Source: Crocosphaera chwakensis CCY0110 (GTDB taxonomy: Bacteria; Cyanobacteriota; Cyanobacteriia; Cyanobacteriales; Microcystaceae). From it: 64,000 bases of DNA. The notes under the pieces are model-generated. The model ran no database searches and was not told where the DNA came from. It saw nothing but the letters and a program-made list of their open reading frames with translations. Made by a program: the position numbers and the translations under genes. Each line of letters opens with the position of its first letter. Within the stretch, counting starts at the first letter, position 1. The stretch covers positions 62,001 to 126,000 of the forward strand of contig NZ_AAXW01000003.1 in NCBI RefSeq assembly GCF_000169335.1, written 5' to 3'. This document shows, in pieces, positions 26,063 to 35,302 of the stretch.

Positions 26063-27268
26063 TTAATATAATTGAAATTGATTAGGAGGTGGTGACATCC
26101 AACCTAAATTAATTTTGACTTTATCTACTGCAATTTTAACACTACTCATACTCATAGAAATTTTATAAGGTTTAGCAGGATTTTTCGGGTTAGGGTCAAT
26201 AGTAACAATATTACCAGTCCATAGCTGACCGCTTCTTGACCAGTCTATTTGAGAGAGTTGATAGACTTTATCATTATCAAAATTGTTGTTAGTTTTATCA
26301 TAAATTGAATAGAATAATCTTCCTAAAACTTCTAAACCTACATAACGACCTAAAACACAATCTTCTTTAAAGTTTCCTATTTCTTCTAGGGTTAAGTCTT
26401 GGACTTCTGTCTCAAAAATATGTTTGGTTTGTTCACATTGTGAGAAAAATTTGTTTAAGGCAGTCATTAAAGCATCAGATGATTCTTGTACGTGCCAGTT
26501 TTCCAGTTCGGCATTAATATCATTGGCAAAAGCACAACTAACTAATTTAACAATATAATTACTTGTGTAAATTAGTTTCTTTTTGGTTGATGGTGTATTT
26601 TTTATTTTTTCAGTTTTTTCTTTAAATATTGGTACTTCGTCTTGTATCGTTTTCATGATACCGATACGACCTTCAAACTCTCCGAAAGATAATAATAAAG
26701 ACTTATCTAATGCTTTGCTTTGCGCCATATCCCGAAAGTCCGTTTGACACTGGTTAAAATCTTCTTCGAGGACTAAAGTAATAGGAAAATCATTATCTCC
26801 AATTAATTCACCTTCCGAACTTTCTATAAGTTCATGAATAGCCCTTTTTCTGTGTTGGCCATCGGTAATATCCAGTTTTATGCCTCTAAGAATAACTACT
26901 AGACACAGTTCTCTAGCTATTTCAATTAATTTAATTTGTTGAGGGTCTATATTAGCGGTTAAAGTTCCTAATATCCAAGGTTTATCCTGTTGAATGCGTT
27001 TCACAATATATTGTTTAACTTCTTCGGCGTGGCCTTGTACTTCTGGGCGGTTTTTACCAGAGTCAGGATCATTATTTTCAGAATGCTTTGTTTGTAGTAA
27101 AATAGGCAAGTCATGGGCTGGTATATTTATTTGGATCATGTCTCGTTTTCCTTGACGAAACCGTAAACCTAAGTAACATTTTTCACGGTAAAATTTTGAT
27201 AAATAAGATTCTAATACTTGTCTAAGATTTTGACTTAATTCGCTACTGTCAATATGGCTATCAAACAT
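26063..27268 (-). CDS. DGQHR-domain protein, DndB-like (third copy)
   Basis: A 401-residue protein. LDITDGQHRKRAIHELIES carries an intact DGQHR; TLTANIDPQQIKLIEIAREL precedes it, as in DndB. The remainder is poorly conserved. It is divergent from the HNH gene across 180 bp, so it could be the local repressor of the HNH-dndC-D-E direction. That is inference: no operator was identified. Confidence 0.75.
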   Translation of the reverse strand: MFDSHIDSSELSQNLRQVLESYLSKFYREKCYLGLRFRQGKRDMIQINIPAHDLPILLQTKHSENNDPDSGKNRPEVQGHAEEVKQYIVKRIQQDKPWILGTLTANIDPQQIKLIEIARELCLVVILRGIKLDITDGQHRKRAIHELIESSEGELIGDNDFPITLVLEEDFNQCQTDFRDMAQSKALDKSLLLSFGEFEGRIGIMKTIQDEVPIFKEKTEKIKNTPSTKKKLIYTSNYIVKLVSCAFANDINAELENWHVQESSDALMTALNKFFSQCEQTKHIFETEVQDLTLEEIGNFKEDCVLGRYVGLEVLGRLFYSIYDKTNNNFDNDKVYQLSQIDWSRSGQLWTGNIVTIDPNPKNPAKPYKISMSMSSVKIAVDKVKINLGWMSPPPNQFQLY

Positions 27269-27448
27269 AATAATTCTTAATTTTCGGTAAATACCTACCC
27301 TTCTATCATAATCTTGCGTTAAACTAATAGAAAACCAGGAAATTACCTAGTTTTTTGGGAGTCCCTTCTATCTATATTTATGATAATTATTCGTATAATC
27401 ACTGAGTTAGTTTAATCTTTATGACACTGATATCTGAAACCAAAACCT

Positions 27449-28387
27449 ATGACTGAAAATCAACAGCAAAAAAACTTAAGTTATTATTGTGAGCTTTTTT
27501 CTAATCTAAACGTTAGGACTAAATATCAACCTGTTCTTTTGTTGACAATCATAGATTTCATATCACAAAACATAATAGAAACCAATAAAATATTAATATC
27601 TGATGAGTTACTTGATACATTTAAAAAATATTTGAATAAACTTGATCCTGAAGCTAACAAAAATCCTGGGCTACAGTATCCTTTTATTGCTCTAAAAAAG
27701 CGAGAAATTATACATTTCGAGTTTAAGCCTGATGTTAAAGAAGAAGAATTGATAACTATTAATAAGTCTATTACAAAGTTAAAACAAGCAGTTGGATATG
27801 TTTCATTAGATCAAGAATTATTTGAATTTCTTCAAGATACAGAGACTAGAAGAGAATTAATCGATACTTTAATTAATGTTTGGTTTTCTTCTGCTCAGAA
27901 AGAATTACAAGAAATCTTAGACATTAATCAATCTTTTGAAGAAACAGGAACCGAAGCAGTAGAAGAAACAGAAACAACTAGAAAATTTTACATGAGAAAA
28001 TCTTTAGTAAGAGATTCTTTTTTTCGTAAAGCGGTTATTCATGCCTATGACTATCGTTGCTCATTATGCCAGCTAAGGGTTATAAAATCATTATCACAAA
28101 GTATTGTAGATGGAGCGCATATTAAACCATTTGCACAATTTTATGACAACAAGATAGATAATGGTATTTCATTATGTAAAAATCATCATTGGGCTTTTGA
28201 TAGAGGGATTTTTAGTATTGATGATAATTATCAAGTTCTTATTTCTGACAACTTTGCTGAAGACTCACCTAATACAAAACCTATCAGAGACTTTCAAGGT
28301 GAAACGATTTTATTACCCAACTCACAAACCTATTTTCCAAGTTTAGAAGCGATTCAATGGCATCGTCAAAACGTTTTTAGACAATAG
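27449..28387 (+). CDS. HNH endonuclease with sulfur-binding-like N-terminal domain
   Basis: A 312-residue protein. The N-terminus (YYCELFSNLNVRTKYQPVLLLTIIDFI, then PGLQYPFIALKKREIIHF) resembles the sulfur-binding domain arrangement of phosphorothioate-dependent restriction enzymes such as ScoMcrA. The C-terminus is a complete HNH: CSLC, then DGAHIKPF with the catalytic His, then NGISLCKNHHWAFDRGIF. It lies 33 bp upstream of dndC, in the same direction. A role in sensing or cutting DNA on the basis of phosphorothioation is plausible, but the N-terminal match is weak. Confidence 0.75.
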   Translation: MTENQQQKNLSYYCELFSNLNVRTKYQPVLLLTIIDFISQNIIETNKILISDELLDTFKKYLNKLDPEANKNPGLQYPFIALKKREIIHFEFKPDVKEEELITINKSITKLKQAVGYVSLDQELFEFLQDTETRRELIDTLINVWFSSAQKELQEILDINQSFEETGTEAVEETETTRKFYMRKSLVRDSFFRKAVIHAYDYRCSLCQLRVIKSLSQSIVDGAHIKPFAQFYDNKIDNGISLCKNHHWAFDRGIFSIDDNYQVLISDNFAEDSPNTKPIRDFQGETILLPNSQTYFPSLEAIQWHRQNVFRQ

Positions 28388-28420
28388 TGATTTAAAATTT
28401 TTGAGAGGAGATGAACAAAC

Positions 28421-30127
28421 ATGACTAATATTCAAACCACATTATTTCCGCCTCGCACTGTTCCAGAACTCATTAAAGATATAAAAAGATTGACAGAAGA
28501 AATACAAGAGTTATATTGTGCTGATAATATTCCCCTTGTTATTGGTTATTCTGGCGGTAAAGATAGTAGTGCTATTGTGCAATTAATTTGGAATGCTATT
28601 GCTGAACTACCTCTAGATAAAAGACATAAAAAAATATATGTTATTACCACTGATACTTTAGTCGAAAACCCATTTATTTCTGCCTGGGTTAATAAGTCTC
28701 TTGAGAGGATGAAAAAACGGGCTACTAAAGAACAGCTACCTATTGAACCTCATTTATTGACTCCAGAAGTTGCACAAACTTATTGGACAGGTTTAATAGG
28801 GAAAGGATATCCTGCCCCTCGTCATACCTTTCGTTGGTGTACACCTCGTTTAAAAATTGATCCTTCTAACCGTTTTATTCGGAATGTTGTTAGGGCAAAT
28901 GGTGAGGCGATCGTCGTCTTAGGAACTCGTAAAACCGAAAGTCAAAACCGCGAAGCGATCATGACAAAACGAGAACAGGGAAGAGTGCGCGATCGCCTTT
29001 GTAAACATCCTCATTTACCCAGTTCTTTGTTATACACTCCTATTGAAGACTGGCGAACTGATGAAGTGTGGTTATATTTAATGCAATGGGAAAACCCTTG
29101 GGGACATAGTAATAAAGATTTATTTTCTATGTATCGAGGGGCAACTGCTCATAATGAATGTCCTTTAGTCATTGATACTTCTACCCCCAGTTGTGGAAGT
29201 TCTCGCTTCGGTTGTTGGGTTTGTACCCTAGTTGATAGTGATAAGTCTTTAGCAGCAATGATCCAAAACGATGAGGAAAAAGAATGGTTACAGCCTTTAA
29301 TTGATGTTCGTAGAGAATTAGATATACACAATGACCGAGATAAAAGAGACTTTAGACGTATTTGGGGAAATGTTCACCTTTTTGAACGTAATATTGATGG
29401 TCAGACTTCCATTGAACCCGTTCCTGGCCCATATACAAAATATTGGCGAGAACATTGGTTAAGACGGGTATTAGAAGCACAAGTTAAAGTGAGAAAAAAT
29501 GCACCCCAAGACATGAAAGATATTACCTTAATTACCCAAGAAGAACTCAGCGAAATTAGACGAATATGGTTAGAAGAAAAACACGAATTTGATGATAGTT
29601 TACCCCGCATTTATGAAGAAGTGACAGGGGAACCTTTTATGGATAGTCGTCCAGGAGTCGGTCATAGTTTACTCGGTAGCGATGAATGGGATATCTTGTC
29701 CAATATTTGTGGCGATGATACTATGCACTTAGAATTGATGGCTAGACTATTAGATACCGAAAGACAATTTTATACTAAGTCTCGTCGTGTCGGTATCTAT
29801 GGTGACTTAGAAAAATGCTTTGAAACCAGTTCTAGATCGCAAGATGATGCTATTGATAATGCACATACAAAACGTAACCTCAAAAATGCTATTAGCAAAG
29901 AAGAGGTTGATATCTTTCAAGTTAAAGAAGAACTTAAAAAAGTTTTAGATTCTGAAAAAGAATCTTTAGGACATCCTGTTACTGCTAAGGAAGATATTAA
30001 CCAAGTTAAAGAAGAACTTAAAAAGAATTTGAACCCCGAAGAAAAACAACCGCAGAAACAACTGTCTTGGGGAACTATTAAATTTGGCAACCCTATTGAT
30101 AACACAGAAAGTGAAAATAATTTATGA
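28421..30127 (+). CDS. dndC: DNA sulfur modification protein DndC
   Basis: A 568-residue ATP-pyrophosphatase of the PAPS-reductase superfamily. IGYSGGKDSSAIVQLI is the PP-loop. RWCTPRLK, CPLVIDTSTPSCGSSRFGCWVC are the Cys residues that bind the 4Fe-4S cluster. DndC activates and transfers sulfur onto the DNA backbone together with DndD and DndE. The C-terminal tail, with two similar blocks (QVKEELKKVLDSE and QVKEELKKNLNPE), is low complexity and probably not part of the core enzyme. ATG with an RBS GAGAGGAG (28402-28409) upstream. Confidence 0.95.
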   Translation: MTNIQTTLFPPRTVPELIKDIKRLTEEIQELYCADNIPLVIGYSGGKDSSAIVQLIWNAIAELPLDKRHKKIYVITTDTLVENPFISAWVNKSLERMKKRATKEQLPIEPHLLTPEVAQTYWTGLIGKGYPAPRHTFRWCTPRLKIDPSNRFIRNVVRANGEAIVVLGTRKTESQNREAIMTKREQGRVRDRLCKHPHLPSSLLYTPIEDWRTDEVWLYLMQWENPWGHSNKDLFSMYRGATAHNECPLVIDTSTPSCGSSRFGCWVCTLVDSDKSLAAMIQNDEEKEWLQPLIDVRRELDIHNDRDKRDFRRIWGNVHLFERNIDGQTSIEPVPGPYTKYWREHWLRRVLEAQVKVRKNAPQDMKDITLITQEELSEIRRIWLEEKHEFDDSLPRIYEEVTGEPFMDSRPGVGHSLLGSDEWDILSNICGDDTMHLELMARLLDTERQFYTKSRRVGIYGDLEKCFETSSRSQDDAIDNAHTKRNLKNAISKEEVDIFQVKEELKKVLDSEKESLGHPVTAKEDINQVKEELKKNLNPEEKQPQKQLSWGTIKFGNPIDNTESENNL

Positions 30128-30218
30128 TTAATTACACCTAAACTCTTGATGTTATGGATAAACTGACAGACGAAACCTTAGTATCATAAACATAAAAGAT
30201 AATTTTATTGGTTTACTT

Positions 30219-32204
30219 ATGTTATTTACTGAATTAGTTCTGGAAAATTTCGGTCCTTACGCGGGTAAAAATATTATTAACTTACAGACGGAAAAAGATA
30301 ATGAAACTCGTCCTATTATTCTTATTGGGGGAATGAATGGAGGAGGAAAAACCACACTGATGGATGCCATTCGTCTTGCATTATATGGACAACGCGCTCA
30401 ATGTTCAACCCGTAATAATCTTAGTTACAGCGACTTTTTAATTCAAGCAATTAATAATCAAACTGCATTAGGAGACGAAACTAGAATCGAATTAGCTTTT
30501 GAACACTTTATTGATGACCAATGGAAAGAAATACGCATCGTTAGACGCTGGAACAAACAACCCAAAGATGGTAAAGATACTTTAGGTATTCTCGAAGAAG
30601 ATTGGCCGGCTAAAGCATTAGCTGAAACTTGGGATGAATATATCGAAACTTTATTACCATTAGGTATTTCTAACTTATTTTTGTTCGACGGGGAACAAGT
30701 TAAAGAATTAGCTGAACAAGAAACGCCACCTACTAGCGTTATTGAAGCTATCCAGTCTTTACTCGGATTAGAATTAGTCGAAAGATTAGCCGTAGATTTA
30801 GAGGTTTTGGTCAACCGAAAACGGAAGAAACTAGCAACTCAATCACAACTCAAAACTATAGAAGAAATTGAAGATAAATTAAACTATTATAAGCAAGAAT
30901 TGGAAACCGCAAAACAAGATCAATCATCTATACAAAATAAACTAGACCGCGCTCATGATAAAATCAAAGAAGCATCAGAACGCTTTAGAATAGAAGGGGG
31001 AAAAATAGCCTCAGAAAGTAGTACCCTAAAACAAAATATTAATCAGTTAAAAGATAAATTACAACAGCAACGCAACGAAATGGTAAACTTAGCAGCAACC
31101 AGTTTACCTTTAGCTTTAATTACTCCCTTACTCACCGAAGCAAAAATACAAGGAGAAACCGAAGTTAAACAACAGCAAGCTATATTAGCTAAGACTGTCT
31201 TACAACAACGAGATAAAAAGTTAATCAGCTATCTAGAAACCCTCCAACTTACTGAAGAAAAATTGCAGAAAATTCAAATATTTTTACAAGAAGAATATAA
31301 AACTCTTAACCAAGATGCTATAACAACACTTGAATATTATTTAGAAATTACAGAAAAGGAATTAAACCAACTTAATACGCTATTAGACTATAAACTACCT
31401 TCACAACTTGATACCGCTACAAAATATCTAGAAATCTTACAAACCTTAGAAGTTGACTTAGATAATACTGACAGAAAATTACAGGTTGCTGCATCTCCAG
31501 AAGACTATCAAAAATTGAGTGATGCACTTACGAATGCACAAAAAGAAGCTGCTAAATATCAAACGGAATATAATCAAGCAGAAAAACGCATTAAAGAAGC
31601 TCAAAAAGCAGTGCAAATGACTATTAAAGACTTAAGAAGTTTTACTGATGAAGCGTTAGAAAAACAAAATAACGAACACATTATTAAATCGGCTGCTAAA
31701 GTCCAAAATACCCTACAATTATTTAAAGAGCGATTAACCCTCAAAAAACTCAATAAATTAGAAGGGGAAGTTACCGAATGTTTCCGTTATTTACTTCATA
31801 AATCTGATCTCGTTCATCGCGTTGCTATTGATACCCATAACTTTAGTTTATCCCTTTATGATCCTCAAGGGGAAACTGTTCCCAAACATCGTTTATCCGC
31901 AGGAGAAAAACAACTGTTATCGATCGCATTTTTGTGGGGGTTAGCAAGAGTATCCGGACGTAACTTACCCATCGCTATTGATACCCCATTAGGTAGACTT
32001 GATTCTTCTCATCGTAATAATTTAGTTGAACGTTATTTTCCCACTGCTTCCCATCAAGTTATCTTACTTTCTACGGATACAGAAATAAGACAAGAGGAGT
32101 TACAACAACTTACCGAACAAGATGTGATCGCTCACACCTATCTGCTAGAATATGACCAAAATAACCGTCAAACTACTGTTCATGGCGATCGCTATTTTTG
32201 GTAA
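30219..32204 (+). CDS. dndD: DNA sulfur modification protein DndD
   Basis: A 661-residue SMC-like ATPase. GGMNGGGKTTLMDAI is Walker A, residues about 180-480 form long coiled coil, LSAGEKQLLSIAFLWGLARV is the ABC signature, and LPIAIDTPLGRLDSSHR is Walker B with D-loop. DndD is the nicking/ATPase member needed for sulfur insertion. Its start is 91 bp past the dndC stop. Length fits the family. Confidence 0.95.
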   Translation: MLFTELVLENFGPYAGKNIINLQTEKDNETRPIILIGGMNGGGKTTLMDAIRLALYGQRAQCSTRNNLSYSDFLIQAINNQTALGDETRIELAFEHFIDDQWKEIRIVRRWNKQPKDGKDTLGILEEDWPAKALAETWDEYIETLLPLGISNLFLFDGEQVKELAEQETPPTSVIEAIQSLLGLELVERLAVDLEVLVNRKRKKLATQSQLKTIEEIEDKLNYYKQELETAKQDQSSIQNKLDRAHDKIKEASERFRIEGGKIASESSTLKQNINQLKDKLQQQRNEMVNLAATSLPLALITPLLTEAKIQGETEVKQQQAILAKTVLQQRDKKLISYLETLQLTEEKLQKIQIFLQEEYKTLNQDAITTLEYYLEITEKELNQLNTLLDYKLPSQLDTATKYLEILQTLEVDLDNTDRKLQVAASPEDYQKLSDALTNAQKEAAKYQTEYNQAEKRIKEAQKAVQMTIKDLRSFTDEALEKQNNEHIIKSAAKVQNTLQLFKERLTLKKLNKLEGEVTECFRYLLHKSDLVHRVAIDTHNFSLSLYDPQGETVPKHRLSAGEKQLLSIAFLWGLARVSGRNLPIAIDTPLGRLDSSHRNNLVERYFPTASHQVILLSTDTEIRQEELQQLTEQDVIAHTYLLEYDQNNRQTTVHGDRYFW

Positions 32205-32412
32205 TTTTTTTATTATTGAATTTTGAAAAAAAAATCGGAAATTGTTGTTTCAAAGCTTGCCAAGAGTTTTACTTTATGATAATCTATATCATAATGGTTA
32301 ATAGTAGCAATTTTAAATTTTTTGCTTATAATTCCATTATAAAACTTACATTTTCAATTTTCACACAAATTTAGCCCAAAAGCAACCCCCTCTTTTTTAA
32401 CCTTTCTCAAAA

Positions 32413-32550
32413 GTAGGGTGAGTTAGACGGCATAATAAAAATGAAAACAACGACATAATTATCCATCGTCACCCACTATCTTAATAAGGTGGGCATAATA
32501 AAAAAAGAGAATAGAATAGTCAAAATAATTATCAAATTTGACCACCCTAC
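32413..32550. repeat. MITE-like repeat between dndD and dndE
   Basis: About 138 bp flanked by GTAGGGTG at 32413-32420 and its inverse CACCCTAC at 32543-32550. The inside holds no ORF, but has GGTGGGCATAATAA and a CACCCACTATC / AAGGTGGG pair that suggests secondary structure. This looks like a small non-autonomous insertion element of the kind common in cyanobacteria. No target-site duplication was found. The rest of the 333 bp gap shows nothing else. Confidence 0.5.
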
Positions 32551-32561
32551 ATGGAATGATT

Positions 32562-32945
32562 ATGGAATCACCGATTAAACAAATACGTTTATCACAAACA
32601 GCAAAAGACCAGCTAATTAAACTGAAAAGATATACAAAAATAGAACAGTGGAATATTTTATGTCGATGGGGGTTTTGTCGTTCCTTAGCGGAACCGAGTA
32701 TTCCTTCTCCTGTCCCTATTATCCTCGATAGTAATGTAGAAATGACCTGGAGAGTGTTTGGAGGGGAAATAGCTGATTCATTATTAATTGCTTTAAAACA
32801 ACGGTGTTATAAAGATGGTTTAGGAACCGATAAAGAAACCTTAATCACTCAATTTAGACTGCATTTACATCGAGGAATTGGTTATTTAGCTGGTGATATG
32901 AATATTAAAAAGATTGAACATTTAATTGAATTGACGACAAAATAA
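32562..32945 (+). CDS. dndE: DNA sulfur modification protein DndE
   Basis: From the ATG at 32562 this is a 127-residue protein starting MESPIKQIRLSQTAKDQLIKLKRYT and with NILCRWGFCRSLAEPSIP, the core helical signature of DndE. DndE binds DNA nicks and joins the DndCDE complex. A TTG at 32538 lies within the repeat element, so I reject that start. The gene is separated from dndD by the repeat, which may weaken transcriptional coupling. Confidence 0.9.
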   Translation: MESPIKQIRLSQTAKDQLIKLKRYTKIEQWNILCRWGFCRSLAEPSIPSPVPIILDSNVEMTWRVFGGEIADSLLIALKQRCYKDGLGTDKETLITQFRLHLHRGIGYLAGDMNIKKIEHLIELTTK

Positions 32946-32958
32946 AATTAGAAATCAT

Positions 32959-33499
32959 ATGAACAACTTATACAATGAAGATTATAAACTCTGGACAGAT
33001 CAACAAATTGAAGCCTTAAAAAATAGAGATATTGAGTCGCTTGATTGGGATAATTTAGCTGCGGATTTAGATTATCCTAAATATTGGATTAATCACCAAT
33101 TAGTTATGGTGATCAGTTCTTTACTGGAACTTTATAGCGACTTTAACAGCCAAGATTTTGAAGAATATCATTGGAGAACATTTGTCGATACAAATCGATT
33201 GATGCTTAATGGTGTTTTGGAAGATTGGCCTCATTATTCTGATAAAATTAAAGTTGCTATCCCTCAAGCTTATAGCAGTTCCCTTGCTTGTAAGGTACAA
33301 AGGTTATCGCTTTGAGGCAGAAGGCAGAAGGCAGAAGGCAGGAGTTACGTGTGCCTCATGAGTCCAAGAATTGCTATATTTAACTGCAGTTAGTTTAATT
33401 TCACGTCATGGTAAAGCAAAAAGGGTTGAGGTTCAGTTTCAAGATACCTGTCCCTTCACGTTTGAGCAAATTCTTGAAGAAGGATGGTATCCCAAGTAA
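32959..33499 (+). pseudogene. DUF29-family gene, interrupted
   Basis: The 5' frame (118 codons to 33315) starts MNNLYNEDYKLWTDQQIEALKNRD, the DUF29 opening, and continues to about AYSSSLACKVQ. The 3' part, in a different frame, reads TAVSLISRHGKAKRVEVQ and CPFTFEQILEEGWYPK before TAA at 33497-33499; the CPFTxEQIL pattern is the usual DUF29 C-terminus. Between them lies an intergenic-type stretch with four GGCAGAA heptamers. DUF29 proteins are common cyanobacterial proteins of unknown role. This copy is broken. Confidence 0.7.
33315..33342. repeat. Heptanucleotide short tandem repeat in the DUF29 pseudogene
   Basis: GGCAGAA repeated (three perfect units, then GGCAGGA). It sits at the end of the broken 5' frame and may mark the insertion or rearrangement that split the gene. 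The unit differs from the CAGTTAT repeat near 1060 and the GGAGTCA repeat near 55575. Confidence 0.6.
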
Positions 33500-33504
33500 A
33501 ATTT

Positions 33505-33538
33505 TTGTGTAACTAATTCCCCCAAAAGCTGCTATAAT
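33505..33538 (+). promoter_or_regulatory. Possible rpsD promoter -10
   Basis: TATAAT at 33533-33538, 44 bp before the rpsD ATG, is a perfect -10 box. The -35 hexamer is not well matched at the usual spacing; TTGTGT at 33505 is too far. The call rests on the -10 alone. Confidence 0.35.
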
Positions 33539-33581
33539 GGCCATTTTGGAGTATATTGTGTTTTAGGAGAAAATTGCTTAT

Positions 33582-34190
33582 ATGTCTCGTTATAGAGGAC
33601 CTCGCCTCAGAGTGGTGCGAAGACTAGGAGAACTGCCAGGGTTAAGCAGAAAAACCCCCCGTCGAGCTTATCCCCCCGGTCAACATGGTCAAGGCCGCCG
33701 TAAACGGTCAGAATACGCCATTCGACTCGAAGAAAAGCAAAAGTTATTGTATAACTACGGTGTTACCGAAAAGCAGTTAGTTCGTTACATGAAAAAAGCC
33801 CGTCGGTCTACCGATTCGACAGGACAAAAATTATTAGAACTACTAGAAATGCGCTTAGATAACACCGTGTTCCGTTTAGGGATGGCAGGAACTATTCCAG
33901 GGGCCCGTCAATTAGTTAATCATGGTCATGTCATGGTTAATGGTCGCGTGGTTAATATTGCCAGTTATCAGTGTCGTCCTGGGGATGTCATTTCTGTGAG
34001 AAATAAGGACAACTCTCGTCGCATGGTAGAAACTAATATGCAGTATCCAGGTTTGGCTAACCTTCCTGAGCATTTAGAATTTGATAAAAATACCTTAACC
34101 GGTAAAGTCAATAATGTTATTAAACGGGAATGGGTAGCATTACAAATCAATGAACTACTGGTGGTTGAGTATTATTCTCGGAAAGTATAG
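33582..34190 (+). CDS. rpsD: 30S ribosomal protein S4
   Basis: A 202-residue uS4. YRGPRLRVVRRLGELPGLSRK at the N-terminus and the S4 domain (MRLDNTVFRLGMAGTIPGARQLVNHGHVMVNGRVVNI) are unmistakable. It binds 16S rRNA and nucleates 30S assembly. The ATG has an AGGAG at about 33565. It stands alone, as usual in cyanobacteria. Confidence 0.98.
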   Translation: MSRYRGPRLRVVRRLGELPGLSRKTPRRAYPPGQHGQGRRKRSEYAIRLEEKQKLLYNYGVTEKQLVRYMKKARRSTDSTGQKLLELLEMRLDNTVFRLGMAGTIPGARQLVNHGHVMVNGRVVNIASYQCRPGDVISVRNKDNSRRMVETNMQYPGLANLPEHLEFDKNTLTGKVNNVIKREWVALQINELLVVEYYSRKV

Positions 34191-34198
34191 TTTACGTG

Positions 34199-34222
34199 GG
34201 GCAACTATGATAGTTGTCCTCT
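34199..34222 (+). terminator. rpsD transcription terminator
   Basis: GGGCAACTA and TAGTTGTCC (34199-34219) pair around a TGA loop, with one G-T pair, followed by TCTTTATTATT. It lies 8 bp after the rpsD stop and fits a rho-independent terminator. Confidence 0.7.
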
Positions 34223-34392
34223 TTATTATTAATAAATTCATATCGTTTTTTGTTGAAATTAAAACAGTAGGCTGATGCACTGTCCACCTTACATAATGTC
34301 ATAATATTTTTTCGTGCTAATTTTTCTTTACCCCTAACTCTCTCAAGAATTGTTACAATATGGCTCATCTCCATTATGTTCGACATTAATCT

Positions 34393-35211
34393 ATGATTTG
34401 GCCATTTAAACCTAGACCCAGTAAACAAATAGCCCGTATTGAAATTACAGGGGCGATCGCTTCAGAAACTCGGAAATATGTTCTTGAAGCCCTTAAAACG
34501 GTAAAAGAAAAAAAATTCCCGGCCTTATTATTACGCATAGATTCCCCTGGAGGAACCGTCGGCGACTCTCAAGAAATTTACGAAGCCCTCAAACGATTAC
34601 AAGAAAAGGTGAAAATTGTTGCAAGTTTCGGCAATATTTCAGCTTCTGGGGGGGTTTATATTGGTATGGGCGCACAACATATTATGGCTAACCCTGGAAC
34701 TATTACTGGCAGTATCGGAGTGATTTTACGAGGTAATAATTTAGAGCGATTATTAGATAAGGTTGGAGTTTCTTTTAAAGTGATTAAATCAGGCCCTTAT
34801 AAAGATATTCTGGCCTTTGATCGCGAATTAACTGAAGAAGAACAGCATATCTTACAGGAGATGATCGATACCAGTTATCAACAATTTGTGACCACTGTTG
34901 CCGAAGGAAGAAACTTAGATGTTGATAATGTTAAAACCTTTGCGGATGGTCGTATTTTTACTGGACAACAGGCATTAGAATTAGGAGTAGTAGACCGTTT
35001 AGGAACAGAAGAAGATGCCCGTCGTTGGGCTGCTGAATTAGCCGGATTAAACCCCGATAAAGCCCAATGTTATGACATCGAAGAACCCAAATCCCTATTA
35101 AATCGGGTTTTGTCTCGCAACCAAACTAAATCGAAACTGAGAACCTCAATAGATTGGCTAGAATTTGAATTGAAAACCAACGGCCAACCTTTATGGTTAT
35201 ATCGTCCTTAA
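34393..35211 (+). CDS. sppA: Signal peptide peptidase SppA
   Basis: A 272-residue S49-family serine peptidase. RIDSPGGTVGDSQEIYEAL opens the fold, ISASGGVYIGM holds the catalytic Ser, and SGPYKDILAFDRELTEEE carries the catalytic Lys. There is no strong N-terminal transmembrane helix, so this is the short form. It degrades signal peptides and maybe other membrane-embedded fragments. The rest of the pathway is not in the window. Confidence 0.9.
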   Translation: MIWPFKPRPSKQIARIEITGAIASETRKYVLEALKTVKEKKFPALLLRIDSPGGTVGDSQEIYEALKRLQEKVKIVASFGNISASGGVYIGMGAQHIMANPGTITGSIGVILRGNNLERLLDKVGVSFKVIKSGPYKDILAFDRELTEEEQHILQEMIDTSYQQFVTTVAEGRNLDVDNVKTFADGRIFTGQQALELGVVDRLGTEEDARRWAAELAGLNPDKAQCYDIEEPKSLLNRVLSRNQTKSKLRTSIDWLEFELKTNGQPLWLYRP

Positions 35212-35302
35212 AATACGTTAAACCAAACAGAAAAATGACTCTAGGGGTGCGACAATGGGAGTGCAACTAACGAACACCGAACATTGTTGGAGGGACGCGA
35301 TC

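Noticed and set aside
34192..34428. 78-codon minus-strand frame between rpsD and sppA
   Set aside because: It overlaps the rpsD terminator and the sppA start, and has no recognisable features. The intergenic elements explain the region better.
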